Notes under the pieces: model-generated
Databases searched by the model: none
The model's input: the letters and a program-made list of their open reading frames with translations, nothing else
What the model was told of the DNA's origin: nothing
Made by a program: the position numbers and the translations under genes
Shown here: piece by piece, positions 18,112 through 27,853 of the stretch
How positions within the stretch are numbered: the first letter of the stretch is position 1
Layout: each line of letters starts with the position of its first letter
Assembly (NCBI RefSeq): GCF_000808535.1
Contig: NZ_JWLV01000012.1
Span: forward strand, 239,490 to 303,489
DNA from: Vibrio sinaloensis
Lineage (GTDB): Bacteria > Pseudomonadota > Gammaproteobacteria > Enterobacterales > Vibrionaceae
Length of the DNA: 64,000 nt
Direction: 5' to 3'

Positions 18112-19881
18112 TTAATTATTGGATGTGTGATGCACACAAGTTTGATTGCGGCCATTTGCTTTCGCTTGATACAACGCACTGTCTGCCAAGGCGACAATGG
18201 TGTCACTGCGATCATGGGGTTGAGGGACAATGGAAACCAAACCAATGCTCGCGGTAACAACCGAAGAGACTTGCGAGGCCTTGTGCTCAATGGCTAACTC
18301 AATGACGCCTTGGTGGATACGTTCTGCCACTTTAATGGCTCCTTCCACCGTCGTATTAGGAAGAATAAATCCAAACTCTTCACCACCATATCTTGCAACA
18401 CAATCACTCGAACGAGGTAAGGCTCGCTCAAAGACCTCCGCAACCTTGATCAACACTTCATCACCACGTAGGTGGCCATAATAGTCGTTAAACCCTTTGA
18501 AGTAGTCGATATCACACAGCATGACAGTCAAAGGCTGCTTTTCGCGGATATGAATACTCCACAACGTTTTTAACTGTTCATCAAAGCGGCGACGGTTGGA
18601 TATTTGTGTTAAGCCATCAATAAAGCTCAAACGCTCAAGTTCTAGGTTCGCCTCTTCCAACCTCTGCTCAGCAAGGTAACGTTCTGAGACATCACGCGCC
18701 ATGATCAAAACGCCGTTGGTTCCAGAAGCTGGATCTCTAAACGGCGACTTCACTACGTCGTACCACGTACATTCACCATTACTGCTCACAACGCGGTCGA
18801 TATAGCGCAGCGATTTGCCTTCATAGAGAACTTTATTGTCAGTCTCAGACAAGCGGCTGTAACTTTCATCGGGAATCACATCTTGCAGACGCTTACCGAG
18901 CAAGTCGTCAACGTCCGAAATTCCCAACGCTTTCACAAATGGTTTGTTGCACGCCTGATAAACCATGTTCTCGTTAAATATGCCGATAGAGTCTGGGGAA
19001 GATTCAAGGATATTTTGTAAAATGGTGTCTCTTTGGGCCAAGGCAATTTCCGTATCTTTACGCTTTTCCATTTCATCACGTAGATTACGCTGCATATTGT
19101 GCCAGTCAGTAACATCATGGCTGATGCCCAACGACCCAACTTTATCGCCTTCAGGCGAGAGCAACACCGTTTGGTTCGTCTCTAACAAACAACTACGACC
19201 ATCTGGTGTAGTGGTCCATCTTCGTTTGCTCGCACGCCCTTCAATAATACCGTGGATATCCGCCGCTCCTTCTTCGACTCGGCCTTGCCAAAATCGCTCG
19301 AACGCTCGGTTAGCTGCCACTAACTCTCCGTCTATATTCTTGATAAAAACCAATTCAGATAAGTGATCAAAAGCGCTTTTGTACATGCGAAGAGACTGCA
19401 GTTCTTCTAATTTTTCATGAGATGTCGACTGGTGGGTAATTAAGCTGACAAACCAAACCGAGCGACCTCGGAAAGTGGTTTGTTTTCCGCAGACATCCAG
19501 TTTAACTTTCGTGTGTTGTGAGATGCTCCACTCGATCATATACGCTTGGTTGTTACTGCCGCTGCCAAGCCCATCAATTAACGATCGTAGTTCCTGCTGG
19601 GTTTCATTCTGTGGGAGAAAGTAAGACTTGCCGATTTTGCGAATCCCAAGCAGTTGCTTGGCTAGCGAGTTGGCCATGACAAGTTGCGCGTTTTCTGCGT
19701 CAATCAAAATCGCAGCGGTGGGCGTTTGCAAAATCAATTGTTCAAGCTGACGCTGAAAACGAGTGTAAACGGACCAAAGAATAGAGATCGAGACGATAAT
19801 AACTATGAAATCAACGCCATGACCTTGAGAGGTTTCCCACAACCATACCAACAACTGATCCATCTGATCTCTCATTTCCAT
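18112..19881 (-). CDS. Membrane-anchored PAS-PAS-PAS-GGDEF diguanylate cyclase
   Basis: 589 aa. One N-terminal transmembrane helix (about 24-40) is followed by a PAS-like segment (about 45-150), two further PAS domains (about 165-260 and 285-405), and a C-terminal GGDEF domain. The active-site loop is GGEEF (499-503). The product-inhibition I-site RSSD (490-493) lies five residues before it, so an active, feedback-regulated c-di-GMP synthase is expected. It sits between the yhcC-type gene (46 bp upstream) and arcB (117 bp downstream), all on the minus strand. A GGDEF gene next to arcB is also found in V. cholerae (VC2370, from memory). The sensed signal is unknown. Confidence 0.93.
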   Translation of the reverse strand: MEMRDQMDQLLVWLWETSQGHGVDFIVIIVSISILWSVYTRFQRQLEQLILQTPTAAILIDAENAQLVMANSLAKQLLGIRKIGKSYFLPQNETQQELRSLIDGLGSGSNNQAYMIEWSISQHTKVKLDVCGKQTTFRGRSVWFVSLITHQSTSHEKLEELQSLRMYKSAFDHLSELVFIKNIDGELVAANRAFERFWQGRVEEGAADIHGIIEGRASKRRWTTTPDGRSCLLETNQTVLLSPEGDKVGSLGISHDVTDWHNMQRNLRDEMEKRKDTEIALAQRDTILQNILESSPDSIGIFNENMVYQACNKPFVKALGISDVDDLLGKRLQDVIPDESYSRLSETDNKVLYEGKSLRYIDRVVSSNGECTWYDVVKSPFRDPASGTNGVLIMARDVSERYLAEQRLEEANLELERLSFIDGLTQISNRRRFDEQLKTLWSIHIREKQPLTVMLCDIDYFKGFNDYYGHLRGDEVLIKVAEVFERALPRSSDCVARYGGEEFGFILPNTTVEGAIKVAERIHQGVIELAIEHKASQVSSVVTASIGLVSIVPQPHDRSDTIVALADSALYQAKANGRNQTCVHHTSNN

Positions 19882-19927
19882 TTAACACTTGTTATATAAG
19901 GATACTAAGATATCAGCTTCGTGGCAG

Positions 19928-20872
19928 TTAATCTGCCTTTAATAATGGTTTTGTATATATAAATGGTTGATTTAATAATGAACCTTGCGCACCTTCACGA
20001 TTCAATTGACGACCAATTTCCGTCATAGCTAACCATCGATTCTCACACCACAAAGGAGCGAGCAATGTTGGTCGTCGTGCCGCAGAGGATACGCGATGGT
20101 AAATCACGTTTGGAGGGGTTAAGCGAATCATTTCACTCGCAATGGCTACATACTCATCCAATTCTGGCGCTTGCAAACGGCCCGCTTTCCATGCCTTGGC
20201 CATGGTGCTTCCTTCAACAATATGCAATCCGTGGAGCTTAATCCCATCGGTGCCGACCTGAAGCACCTTATCTAAGGTGCTGATATTATCCTCGCGCGAT
20301 TCCTTAGGTAGACCAACAATCAAGTGAGTACATACCTTAATGCCAAGCGCTCGAGCTCGCTGAGTGATCTCGGCGTAACACTCGAAATCATGGCCTCGGT
20401 TGATTCGCTTTAACGTGTCGTTGTTTGCTGTCTGTAGTCCAAGTTCCAACCAAATCTCATACCCCTGCTGAACATAATCTGATAGCAGTTCCAATACTGC
20501 TTCGGGTACGCAATCTGGACGAGTGCCGACACACAAACCGACGATATCGGCGGCTTTAAGGGCTTCCTCATACATGTTCTTAAGAACTTGCACTTCTGCA
20601 TAAGTGCTTGTGTACGCCTGAAAGTACGCCAGATACTTCTTGGCGCGGCTGATTTCTCCAGCGCGATCGGTTAACTGCTCATGGATACTTTTTATTTGAG
20701 CGTCTTCGTCTGCAAACGACGCAACATTACAGAAGGTACAGCCTCCTCGACCAATCGTACCATCGCGATTGGGGCAGCTAAATCCACCATGCAGAGTCAG
20801 CTTATGGACCTTTTCTCCGTACCGACGTTGGAGATCCTGACCAATGGTATTAACTAACTCATGTAACTGCAT
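19928..20872 (-). CDS. yhcC: TIGR01212 family radical SAM protein YhcC
   Basis: 314 aa radical SAM enzyme. The cluster-binding cysteines are arranged CPNRDGTIGRGGCTFC, i.e. C-x10-C-x2-C, the unusual spacing of the YhcC/TIGR01212 group rather than the classical CxxxCxxC. Later motifs include GLCVGTRPDCVPE and WLELGLQTANNDTLKRINRGH, typical of the Elp3-like SAM barrel. The reaction is not established. In E. coli yhcC likewise lies next to gltB. The start is the ATG with AGGGG upstream. A Fur-box-like dyad lies 17-35 bp before the start. Confidence 0.93.
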   Translation of the reverse strand: MQLHELVNTIGQDLQRRYGEKVHKLTLHGGFSCPNRDGTIGRGGCTFCNVASFADEDAQIKSIHEQLTDRAGEISRAKKYLAYFQAYTSTYAEVQVLKNMYEEALKAADIVGLCVGTRPDCVPEAVLELLSDYVQQGYEIWLELGLQTANNDTLKRINRGHDFECYAEITQRARALGIKVCTHLIVGLPKESREDNISTLDKVLQVGTDGIKLHGLHIVEGSTMAKAWKAGRLQAPELDEYVAIASEMIRLTPPNVIYHRVSSAARRPTLLAPLWCENRWLAMTEIGRQLNREGAQGSLLNQPFIYTKPLLKAD

Positions 20873-21407
20873 GTTTGCCCCTGAAACTAATGATAATAAA
20901 TATCATTGCGATTTAATGTAATTAAATTACAGTTTTGAAAATATTGAAGTGTGAAATGTATCGCTTTCAAACAGGCTGCAAGTTAAGCAAAGTCAATAAA
21001 CATGCACAAAACACGTGCCTCAAGCCGAATGTTACGTAAAAGTTAAACATATTATTCATTTAAACTACGAAAAAATTGAGCAACAAAGACGATTTTTGAT
21101 TGCATTTCGAGCTGACAAAATTGTAGGATACTTTCAGATTTTAGTTTTTTTTGTGTATTTAATTACACAATTAATTACTAAAACGTCGGTATTTCCCCAC
21201 TCCCACCTATATAAATCACTAAATAGTGATACAAAAAACAGGGAAATCACCAAGGATTGTTTTTCTCGCAATATTTTTCCTGCGAGATACGGAATGGAAT
21301 CAAAGTCACCAACCTAAGTTGACTTCGAATCATAAAAATAAAGGACAGGACGTAGAACTAGTTTCGACTAGCCAAATTGCGCCTATTTGAACTGGAAGGA
21401 TGTATCC
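20873..21407. other. Divergent regulatory region between yhcC and gltB1
   Basis: 535 bp, AT-rich, without a supported gene. Contents: the Fur-like dyad (20889-20907), the dyad TGTAATT-A-AATTACA (20917-20931), the dyad TTGTGTA-N6-TACACAA (21151-21170), the dyad ATCACTA-AA-TAGTGAT (21215-21230), and a hairpin TCTCGCA-N10-TGCGAGA (21264-21287) that would lie in the gltB leader. A 100-codon frame over 21015-21317 has no ribosome site or protein-like composition. Confidence 0.7.
20889..20907 (-). promoter_or_regulatory. Fur-box-like dyad upstream of yhcC
   Basis: AATGATA-N5-TATCATT, a perfect 7-5-7 inverted repeat. Read as the 7-1-7 Fur model (TGATAAT-N-ATTATCA), the core TGATAATAAATATCA matches at 13 of 14 arm positions. 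It lies 17 bp before the yhcC ATG, where a repressor would block transcription. A second perfect dyad TGTAATT-A-AATTACA is at 20917-20931. Confidence 0.5.
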
Positions 21408-24400
21408 ATGGTAGATAGAGAGCAAAGATCACAAGGTCTTTATACTCCAGAGCTGGAGCATGACGCTTGTGGTATCGGTTTTGTTGCTCACCTAAAAAAC
21501 CGCAAATCACACGCAGTAGTTACTCAAGCACTTGATATGCTTGCACGAATGGAACACCGTGGCGGCCAAGGTTGTGACCCATGCTCGGGTGACGGTGCTG
21601 GTATTTTGCTACAAAAACCTCACGAATTTCTCTTAGAAGAAGCGGTCAAGCTTGGTATTAAGCTGCCTTCTTTTGAGAAGTACGGTGTTGGTGTTGTACT
21701 TTTCCCTAAAGATGAACACAAGCGTGCACAGTGTCGCGATATTTTAGAACGCAATGCCCAGCGTCTTGAACTAGACGTTATTGGCTACCGTGTTCTACCA
21801 ACCGACAACTCAATGATTGGTGCCGATCCACTGAGCACTGAGCCTCAGTTTGAGCACGTGTTTGTTTCTGGTGGTCCTGGTATTACACCGGAAGAATTAG
21901 AGCGTAAACTGTATGTTTTACGTAACTACACCGTTCGCGTATGTCTAGAAAGCGTCTCTAACATTGGCGATGACTTCTACATCAACTCAATGTCTTACAA
22001 GACTGTGGTGTACAAAGGTCAGCTAACAACAGAGCAAGTACCTCAATACTTCTTAGATCTACAAAATCCAACGATGGTGAGTGCGCTAGCGCTGGTTCAC
22101 TCTCGTTTCTCTACCAATACATTCCCACGCTGGCGTCTAGCTCAGCCTTTCCGTTACATTGCACACAACGGTGAAATCAACACAGTTCGCGGTAACCTGA
22201 ACTGGATGAAAGCCCGTGAAGCAATCATCGAATCTGACTTGTTTACGCAGGCAGAAATCGACATGCTACTGCCTATCTGTCAAGAAGGCGCATCTGATTC
22301 ATCTAACTTCGACATGGCGTTAGAGCTCCTAGTTCTATCTGGTCGTAGCCTGCCACATGCGTTGATGATGATGATCCCTGAAGCATGGCAAGAAAACAAA
22401 AACATGGACCCAACTCGTCGCGCGTTCTACCAATACCACGCGAACGTAATGGAACCATGGGATGGTCCTGCTTCTGTATGTTTCACTGACGGTGTTCAAG
22501 TAGGTGCCACTCTCGACCGTAACGGTCTGCGCCCTTCTCGCTACACTGTGACCAAAGATGACTTCCTAGTCATGGCTTCAGAGTCTGGTGTTGTTGAGAT
22601 TGAACCTGAGAATGTTGAGTTCCGTGGTCGCCTGCAACCAGGTCGTATCTTCGTTGCTGACCTAGAGCAAGGCCGCATCATTTCTGATGAAGAAGTAAAA
22701 GATGGCATTGCATCAGCGCAGCCTTACGAGAAGTGGGTTGAAGAAAACCTACTAAGCCTGAATAAACTGCCAGATGCGAGTAACGAATTCAGCCAGCCTT
22801 CACCAGAGAAACTACTGCACAAGCAGCAGGCATTTGGTGTCAGCTCTGAAGAAGTGAACGAAATCATTGTACCTATGGCGAAAGATGGTAAAGAGCCGCT
22901 TTCTGCAATGGGTGCCGACTGGCCGCTAGCGATTCTTTCGCACCAGTCACAACATCTATCAAACTACTTTAAGCAGCTGTTTGCTCAGGTAACCAACCCG
23001 CCAATCGACCCGATTCGTGAGCGTATGGTTATGTCGCTGAACACTTACCTAGGTAAGGATCAGAACCTTCTTGCTGAGTCTCCAGAACACTGTCAAAAAG
23101 TAGAGCTTGAGTCGCCAGTTCTTTCTAACTCTGAGCTTGAGAAACTGCGTGCTATCGATAACGAGCACCTTCAAGCGAAGACGCTAGACATCGTATTCCA
23201 AGCAAGCGAAGACGAAGGCAAACTAGAGCGTGCACTTAAGCGTATCTGCCAGTATGCAGAAGACGCAGTGATCGATGGTTACTCAATCATCCTTCTAACT
23301 GACCGTGCTGTTAACTCTAACCACGCCGCTATCCCAGCAATGTTAGCGGTTGGCGCAGTTCACCACCACCTAATCCGTAAAGGTTTACGCGCGAAGTGTG
23401 ACATCGTGGTAGAGACCGGTGATGCTCGTGAGACACACCATTTCGCAACCCTGATTGGTTACGGTGCAAACGCAGTCAACCCATACCTAGTTATTGAAAC
23501 TATGGTTGAACTGCAGCGCACTAAGAAGCTTGATCCTGAAACCAATATTCGTGACCTGTTCGAGAATTACCGCAAGGCTATCAATGGCGGTCTTCTGAAG
23601 ATCTTCTCGAAGATGGGGATTTCAACCCTACAGTCTTACCACGGTGCACAGATCTTTGAAGCGCTAGGTATCAGCAAGTCTGTAGTCGACAAATACTTCA
23701 CGGGTACCGTTTCACGTATCCAAGGTCTAACCATTGATGACATCGCGAAGGAAGTTCTCGTACGTCACCGCATTGGTTTCCCAACTCGTGAAATTCCAGT
23801 TCAAGTACTGGATGTGGGTGGTGTTTACCAGTGGAAACAGCGTGGTGAAAAACACCTGTTTAACCCTGAAACTATCTCACTACTACAACAGTCGACGCGC
23901 AACAAAGACTATGCTCAGTTCAAACAGTACGCGAAAGCGGTTGATGACCAAGGTGATAACGCAGCAACGCTACGTAGCCAGCTAGACTTTGTTAAGAACC
24001 CAGCAGGTTCCATCCCGCTAGAAGAAGTAGAACCAATCGAAAACATCCTTAAGCGTTTCGCAACAGGTGCAATGTCATTCGGTTCTATCTCTTACGAAGC
24101 GCACTCAACACTAGCCGTTGCGATGAACCGCATTGGCGCGAAATCGAACTCTGGTGAGGGTGGTGAAGACCCAACGCGTTTCGAGCGTAAAGAAAACGGT
24201 GATTGGGAACGCTCTGCGATCAAACAGGTTGCTTCAGGCCGCTTTGGTGTGACGTCTTACTACCTAACTAACGCAGACGAGCTACAAATCAAGATGGCTC
24301 AAGGTGCGAAACCAGGTGAAGGTGGTCAGCTACCAGGTGATAAGGTTGATGACTGGATCGGTGCAACGCGTCACTCGACTCCGGGTGTAGGTCTAATCTC

Positions 24401-25955
24401 GCCACCGCCTCACCACGATATCTACTCGATCGAAGATTTGGCTCAGTTAATTTACGACTTGAAGAACGCTAACCGCGCTGGTCGTGTCAACGTCAAGCTC
24501 GTATCGGAAGCAGGTGTTGGTACGATTGCCTCTGGTGTAGCGAAAGCAAAAGCGGACGTTGTGCTAATCGCTGGTTTCGACGGTGGTACAGGCGCATCAC
24601 CGATGTCGTCTATCCGTCACACAGGTCTTCCATGGGAACTTGGTCTAGCAGAAACGCACCAAACGCTTCTTAAGAATGGTCTACGTAACCGTATCGTCGT
24701 TCAGTCTGATGGTCAGATGAAAACACCGCGCGACCTAGCAGTCGCAACACTACTGGGTGCAGAGGAATGGGGTGTCGCGACAGCCGCGCTAGTTGTTGAA
24801 GGCTGTATCATGATGCGTAAGTGTCATAAGAACACCTGTCCAGTTGGTATCGCAACGCAGAACAAGACGCTACGTGAACGCTTCGATGGCCGCGTAGAAG
24901 ACGTTGTGACTTTCTTCCAGTACATGGCTGAAGGTCTACGTGAAGTGATGGCTGAGCTAGGCTACCGCACTATCGATGAGATGGTAGGTCAGTCTCACAA
25001 ACTGAAAGTTCGTGAAGACATCAAACACTGGAAATATAAGAACCTCGATCTGTCTCCTGTCCTTCATATTGAACAGGCGCGTGAAGACGATGGCGTTTAC
25101 AACCAGACAGAGCAAAACCATAACCTAGAAGACGTTCTCGACCGTAAGTTGATTCAAGCGGCTATCCCAGCACTTGAGAAAGGTGAAGCAGTCAACGCTG
25201 AGTTCCCGATCATCAACACCGACCGCTCTGCGGGTACCATGCTATCGAACGAAATTTCTAAGGTTTACAAAGACCAAGGTCTGCCTCAGCCAATGAACGT
25301 CAAGTTCACAGGTTCTGCTGGCCAATCATTCGGTGCTTTCCTTGCTAAGGGCGTGAAGTTCGAAGTCGAAGGTGACGCTAACGACTACTGGGGTAAAGGT
25401 CTGTCTGGCGGTACGCTAGTGCTTTACCCAGATGCGAAATCAACCATTGTTGCTGAAGATAACATCGTCGTTGGTAACGTGTGTTTCTACGGTGCAACGT
25501 CAGGTGAATCTTACATTCGTGGTATGGCGGGTGAACGTTTCTGTGTACGGAACTCGGGTGCGAAAGTCGTTGTAGAGGGTGTGGGTGACCACGGTTGTGA
25601 ATACATGACAGGTGGTGTTGCCGTAATCCTTGGCTCAACAGGTCGTAACTTTGCGGCAGGTATGAGTGGCGGTGTGGCGTATGTTTGGGACAAGTCTGGT
25701 GACTTTGAAACCAAGCTCAACCCTGAACTGGTCGACCTCGATCCAATCGAAGCAGAAGATCGTGAACTACTGAAAGAGATGCTAACCAAGCAAGTTGAAT
25801 TCACAGGAAGTGAAGTCGCTAAGTCTTTCCTAGACAACTTTGAAGCAAGCTTAGCCTCTATGGTTAAGGTTATGCCGCGTGACTACAAAGCGGTACTTCA
25901 AAAGCGTAAGGCAGAAGCAGAGCAAGCACAAACGGAACAAGCGGAGGCAGTATAA
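21408..25955 (+). CDS. gltB: Glutamate synthase (NADPH) large subunit, first copy
   Basis: 1515 aa GOGAT alpha subunit, which moves the glutamine amide nitrogen to 2-oxoglutarate to make glutamate. The ATG at 21408 has GGAAGGA at 7 bp; an in-frame ATG 21 bp upstream is less likely. Maturation should remove 20 residues to expose Cys21 (HDACGIGF), the class II amidotransferase nucleophile. The synthase domain has the FMN-site glycines ([14 protein letters not shown] [10 protein letters not shown]) and the 3Fe-4S motif [14 protein letters not shown]-terminal GXGXG beta-helix domain follows. Codon bias suggests high expression. The sequence is clearly different from the second copy at 27.9 kb, which is closer to E. 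coli GltB. Confidence 0.97.
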   Translation: MVDREQRSQGLYTPELEHDACGIGFVAHLKNRKSHAVVTQALDMLARMEHRGGQGCDPCSGDGAGILLQKPHEFLLEEAVKLGIKLPSFEKYGVGVVLFPKDEHKRAQCRDILERNAQRLELDVIGYRVLPTDNSMIGADPLSTEPQFEHVFVSGGPGITPEELERKLYVLRNYTVRVCLESVSNIGDDFYINSMSYKTVVYKGQLTTEQVPQYFLDLQNPTMVSALALVHSRFSTNTFPRWRLAQPFRYIAHNGEINTVRGNLNWMKAREAIIESDLFTQAEIDMLLPICQEGASDSSNFDMALELLVLSGRSLPHALMMMIPEAWQENKNMDPTRRAFYQYHANVMEPWDGPASVCFTDGVQVGATLDRNGLRPSRYTVTKDDFLVMASESGVVEIEPENVEFRGRLQPGRIFVADLEQGRIISDEEVKDGIASAQPYEKWVEENLLSLNKLPDASNEFSQPSPEKLLHKQQAFGVSSEEVNEIIVPMAKDGKEPLSAMGADWPLAILSHQSQHLSNYFKQLFAQVTNPPIDPIRERMVMSLNTYLGKDQNLLAESPEHCQKVELESPVLSNSELEKLRAIDNEHLQAKTLDIVFQASEDEGKLERALKRICQYAEDAVIDGYSIILLTDRAVNSNHAAIPAMLAVGAVHHHLIRKGLRAKCDIVVETGDARETHHFATLIGYGANAVNPYLVIETMVELQRTKKLDPETNIRDLFENYRKAINGGLLKIFSKMGISTLQSYHGAQIFEALGISKSVVDKYFTGTVSRIQGLTIDDIAKEVLVRHRIGFPTREIPVQVLDVGGVYQWKQRGEKHLFNPETISLLQQSTRNKDYAQFKQYAKAVDDQGDNAATLRSQLDFVKNPAGSIPLEEVEPIENILKRFATGAMSFGSISYEAHSTLAVAMNRIGAKSNSGEGGEDPTRFERKENGDWERSAIKQVASGRFGVTSYYLTNADELQIKMAQGAKPGEGGQLPGDKVDDWIGATRHSTPGVGLISPPPHHDIYSIEDLAQLIYDLKNANRAGRVNVKLVSEAGVGTIASGVAKAKADVVLIAGFDGGTGASPMSSIRHTGLPWELGLAETHQTLLKNGLRNRIVVQSDGQMKTPRDLAVATLLGAEEWGVATAALVVEGCIMMRKCHKNTCPVGIATQNKTLRERFDGRVEDVVTFFQYMAEGLREVMAELGYRTIDEMVGQSHKLKVREDIKHWKYKNLDLSPVLHIEQAREDDGVYNQTEQNHNLEDVLDRKLIQAAIPALEKGEAVNAEFPIINTDRSAGTMLSNEISKVYKDQGLPQPMNVKFTGSAGQSFGAFLAKGVKFEVEGDANDYWGKGLSGGTLVLYPDAKSTIVAEDNIVVGNVCFYGATSGESYIRGMAGERFCVRNSGAKVVVEGVGDHGCEYMTGGVAVILGSTGRNFAAGMSGGVAYVWDKSGDFETKLNPELVDLDPIEAEDRELLKEMLTKQVEFTGSEVAKSFLDNFEASLASMVKVMPRDYKAVLQKRKAEAEQAQTEQAEAV

Positions 25956-27424
25956 TGGGTAAGCCTACTGGATTTTTAGAACATGGTCGCGAGCTTCCTC
26001 AGAAGATCGATCCATCCGTTCGTATTGAAAACAACAAAGAATTCGTTCTGAACGAAGAGTTTGGTGACAAGATCAATACTCAGGCTTCTCGTTGTATGGA
26101 CTGTGGTGTACCTTTCTGTCACAACGGTTGTCCGATTGGTAACATCATTCCTGAGTTCAACGACGCGGTTTACCGCGACAGTTGGGAAGAAGCGTGGAAC
26201 ATCTTAAGTTCAACCAACAACTTCCCAGAGTTCACAGGTCGCGTTTGTCCTGCTCCATGTGAAAGTGCGTGTGTGCTAGGTATCAACCAAGATCCAATCA
26301 CTATCTGTAACATCGAGAAAACGATTGTCGAAACTGCGTACCGTGAAGGGTACGCAAAACCGAAAACACCTCGCTCTCGCACAGGTAAAACGGTTGCAAT
26401 CATCGGCAGCGGCCCGGCAGGTCTGGCAGCTGCTGAGCAGCTAAACAGCGCTGGTCACTCTGTGACTGTGTTTGAACGTGATGAAAAAGTCGGTGGCCTA
26501 CTGCGTTTCGGTATCCCAGACTTCAAACTGGGTATGGACGTAATTGATCGTAAGATCAACCTAATGGCTGAAGCGGGTGTTGAGTTCAAAGTGAATCAAC
26601 ACATCGGTGTGGATGTAAATGCTCAGCAACTACGTCAAGAGTTTGATGTGGTACTTCTGACTGGCGGCTCAACGGTTCCACGCGACCTACCCGTTCCAGG
26701 ACGTGAGCTAAAAGGTGTTCACTTCGCAATGGAATTCCTAGGTCAAAACAACCGCCGCGCAAACAACATGGACCTTAAAACTGAAGAGATTCACGCTAAA
26801 GGTAAACATGTTGTGGTTATCGGTGGTGGTGATACGGGTTCTGACTGTGTGGGTACATCAAACCGCCACAAGGCAGCAAGCGTAACTCAAGTAGAAATCA
26901 TGCCGATTCCACCAGAGAAGCGCCCTGCAAATATGCCTTGGCCTCAATACCCAATGATTCTGCGCACATCAACTTCGCACGAAGAAGGTGTCGATCGTCA
27001 TTGGAACATTCTGACCAAAGAGTTCATCGGTAACGACAAAGGTGAAGTGACAGGTCTGCGTCTTGCTGACATCGTATGGGAAGATGCAAAACCAGGTGAG
27101 CGCCCGAGCTTCAAAGAAGTTGAAGGCAGCGAACGTGTCATTCCTTGTGATATGGCATTTCTAGCAATGGGCTTCCTGCACCCTGAGCCAACCGGTGTCC
27201 TTGCTCAGCTAGATATCAAACTTGATGAGCGTGGTAACGTGGCGACTGATGGTTTCGCAACTAACCAAAAAGGTGTCTTTGCAGCAGGTGATATGCGGAC
27301 GGGTCAATCCTTGGTCGTACGCTGTATCAACGAAGGCCGTGAGTGTGCTATTGCGATCGACAACTACCTCATGGGCAACTCTAATTTAGAGGCAAAAGCC
27401 AACTCGCTGATGCTATCAGCATAA
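25955..27424 (+). CDS. gltD: Glutamate synthase small subunit, first copy
   Basis: 489 aa FAD/NADPH subunit that delivers electrons to GltB. The N-terminal iron-sulfur segment has CMDCGVPFCHNGCPIGN and CPAPCESACVLGI. The FAD-binding fold begins [17 protein letters not shown] (about residue 147) and the NADPH fold begins VVVIGGGDTGSDCVG. The ATG overlaps the gltB stop by one base (TAATG), so translation is coupled. It belongs to the Bacillus/actinobacterial-like GltD type rather than the enteric type represented by the second copy. Confidence 0.97.
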   Translation: MGKPTGFLEHGRELPQKIDPSVRIENNKEFVLNEEFGDKINTQASRCMDCGVPFCHNGCPIGNIIPEFNDAVYRDSWEEAWNILSSTNNFPEFTGRVCPAPCESACVLGINQDPITICNIEKTIVETAYREGYAKPKTPRSRTGKTVAIIGSGPAGLAAAEQLNSAGHSVTVFERDEKVGGLLRFGIPDFKLGMDVIDRKINLMAEAGVEFKVNQHIGVDVNAQQLRQEFDVVLLTGGSTVPRDLPVPGRELKGVHFAMEFLGQNNRRANNMDLKTEEIHAKGKHVVVIGGGDTGSDCVGTSNRHKAASVTQVEIMPIPPEKRPANMPWPQYPMILRTSTSHEEGVDRHWNILTKEFIGNDKGEVTGLRLADIVWEDAKPGERPSFKEVEGSERVIPCDMAFLAMGFLHPEPTGVLAQLDIKLDERGNVATDGFATNQKGVFAAGDMRTGQSLVVRCINEGRECAIAIDNYLMGNSNLEAKANSLMLSA

Positions 27425-27429
27425 GTAAA

Positions 27430-27466
27430 ACCACCTAGTGACGCGTTTTAGTAGATGCTAGGTGGT
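27430..27466 (+). repeat. Inverted repeat just after gltD1
   Basis: ACCACCTAG (27430-27438) and CTAGGTGGT (27458-27466) form a perfect 9 bp stem with a 19 nt loop, starting 6 bp past the gltD stop. There is no U-tract, so it is more likely a 3' mRNA-stabilising hairpin than a terminator. Confidence 0.6.
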
Positions 27467-27504
27467 CTTAATTAAACAATCATTCCTTCCAAACTTTATG
27501 ATTT

Positions 27505-27534
27505 GACCAGTACATTGTGCTGGTCTTTTTTATT
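27505..27534 (+). terminator. Rho-independent terminator of gltBD1
   Basis: GACCAGTAC pairs with GTGCTGGTC (one U-G pair) around an ATT loop and runs into TTTTTTATTTT. It ends the first glutamate synthase operon. Confidence 0.88.
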
Positions 27535-27790
27535 TTCCCCAAACAGATCTTGTTGCAAAATTGTAACAATAAAAACCTTAACCTCCTGAATTATATAGAT
27601 AATCACAGCGTATTACGTGGTAAATCGCACATTGGCATGATTTTCCACCAGGAACTTGACCTTTTTCATAATAACCTATACGTTGTGAAGTCGATGAAAA
27701 TGAATTCCTCAACTTTTGTTAAATACTCTATAGGCATTTAACGCATATCTATTCGATATATAACAATTAGAACGCATAGTTAGTCATATA

Positions 27791-27831
27791 TACCAACCCT
27801 TTAAATGTTGGTAGTTCTGTCGGGAAGACAG
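27791..27831 (+). promoter_or_regulatory. Tandem hairpins in the gltB2 leader
   Basis: TACCAAC-N9-GTTGGTA (27791-27813) is followed after 3 nt by CTGTC-N5-GACAG (27817-27831). They end 8 nt before the AAAGGGAG ribosome site of gltB2. This suggests a structured 5' leader; no known riboswitch class is recognised. Confidence 0.45.
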
Positions 27832-27853
27832 GTGAAGCAAAGGGAGAATTGCA

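Larger units (their letters stand above)
27425..27853 (+). other. Region between the two gltBD operons
   Basis: 429 bp. It contains the 3' hairpin and terminator of gltBD1 in the first 110 bp. The rest is AT-rich promoter and leader DNA of gltB2, with two tandem hairpins just before the ribosome site (27791-27813 and 27817-27831). A 74-codon frame starting inside the terminator stem (27517) is judged not to be a gene. Confidence 0.7.

Noticed and set aside
21015..21317. 100-codon open frame in the yhcC-gltB gap
   Set aside because: No start context and AT-driven composition; the region is filled with dyads expected of a promoter area.
27630..27655. TTGGCATG-like sequence before gltB2 as a sigma54 promoter
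   Set aside because: The -24 GG element is present but the -12 GC dinucleotide at the required distance is missing (TTCC instead of TTGC).
27517..27741. 74-codon open frame between the two gltBD operons
   Set aside because: It begins inside the terminator stem of gltBD1, lacks a ribosome binding site and has a composition dictated by AT-rich DNA.
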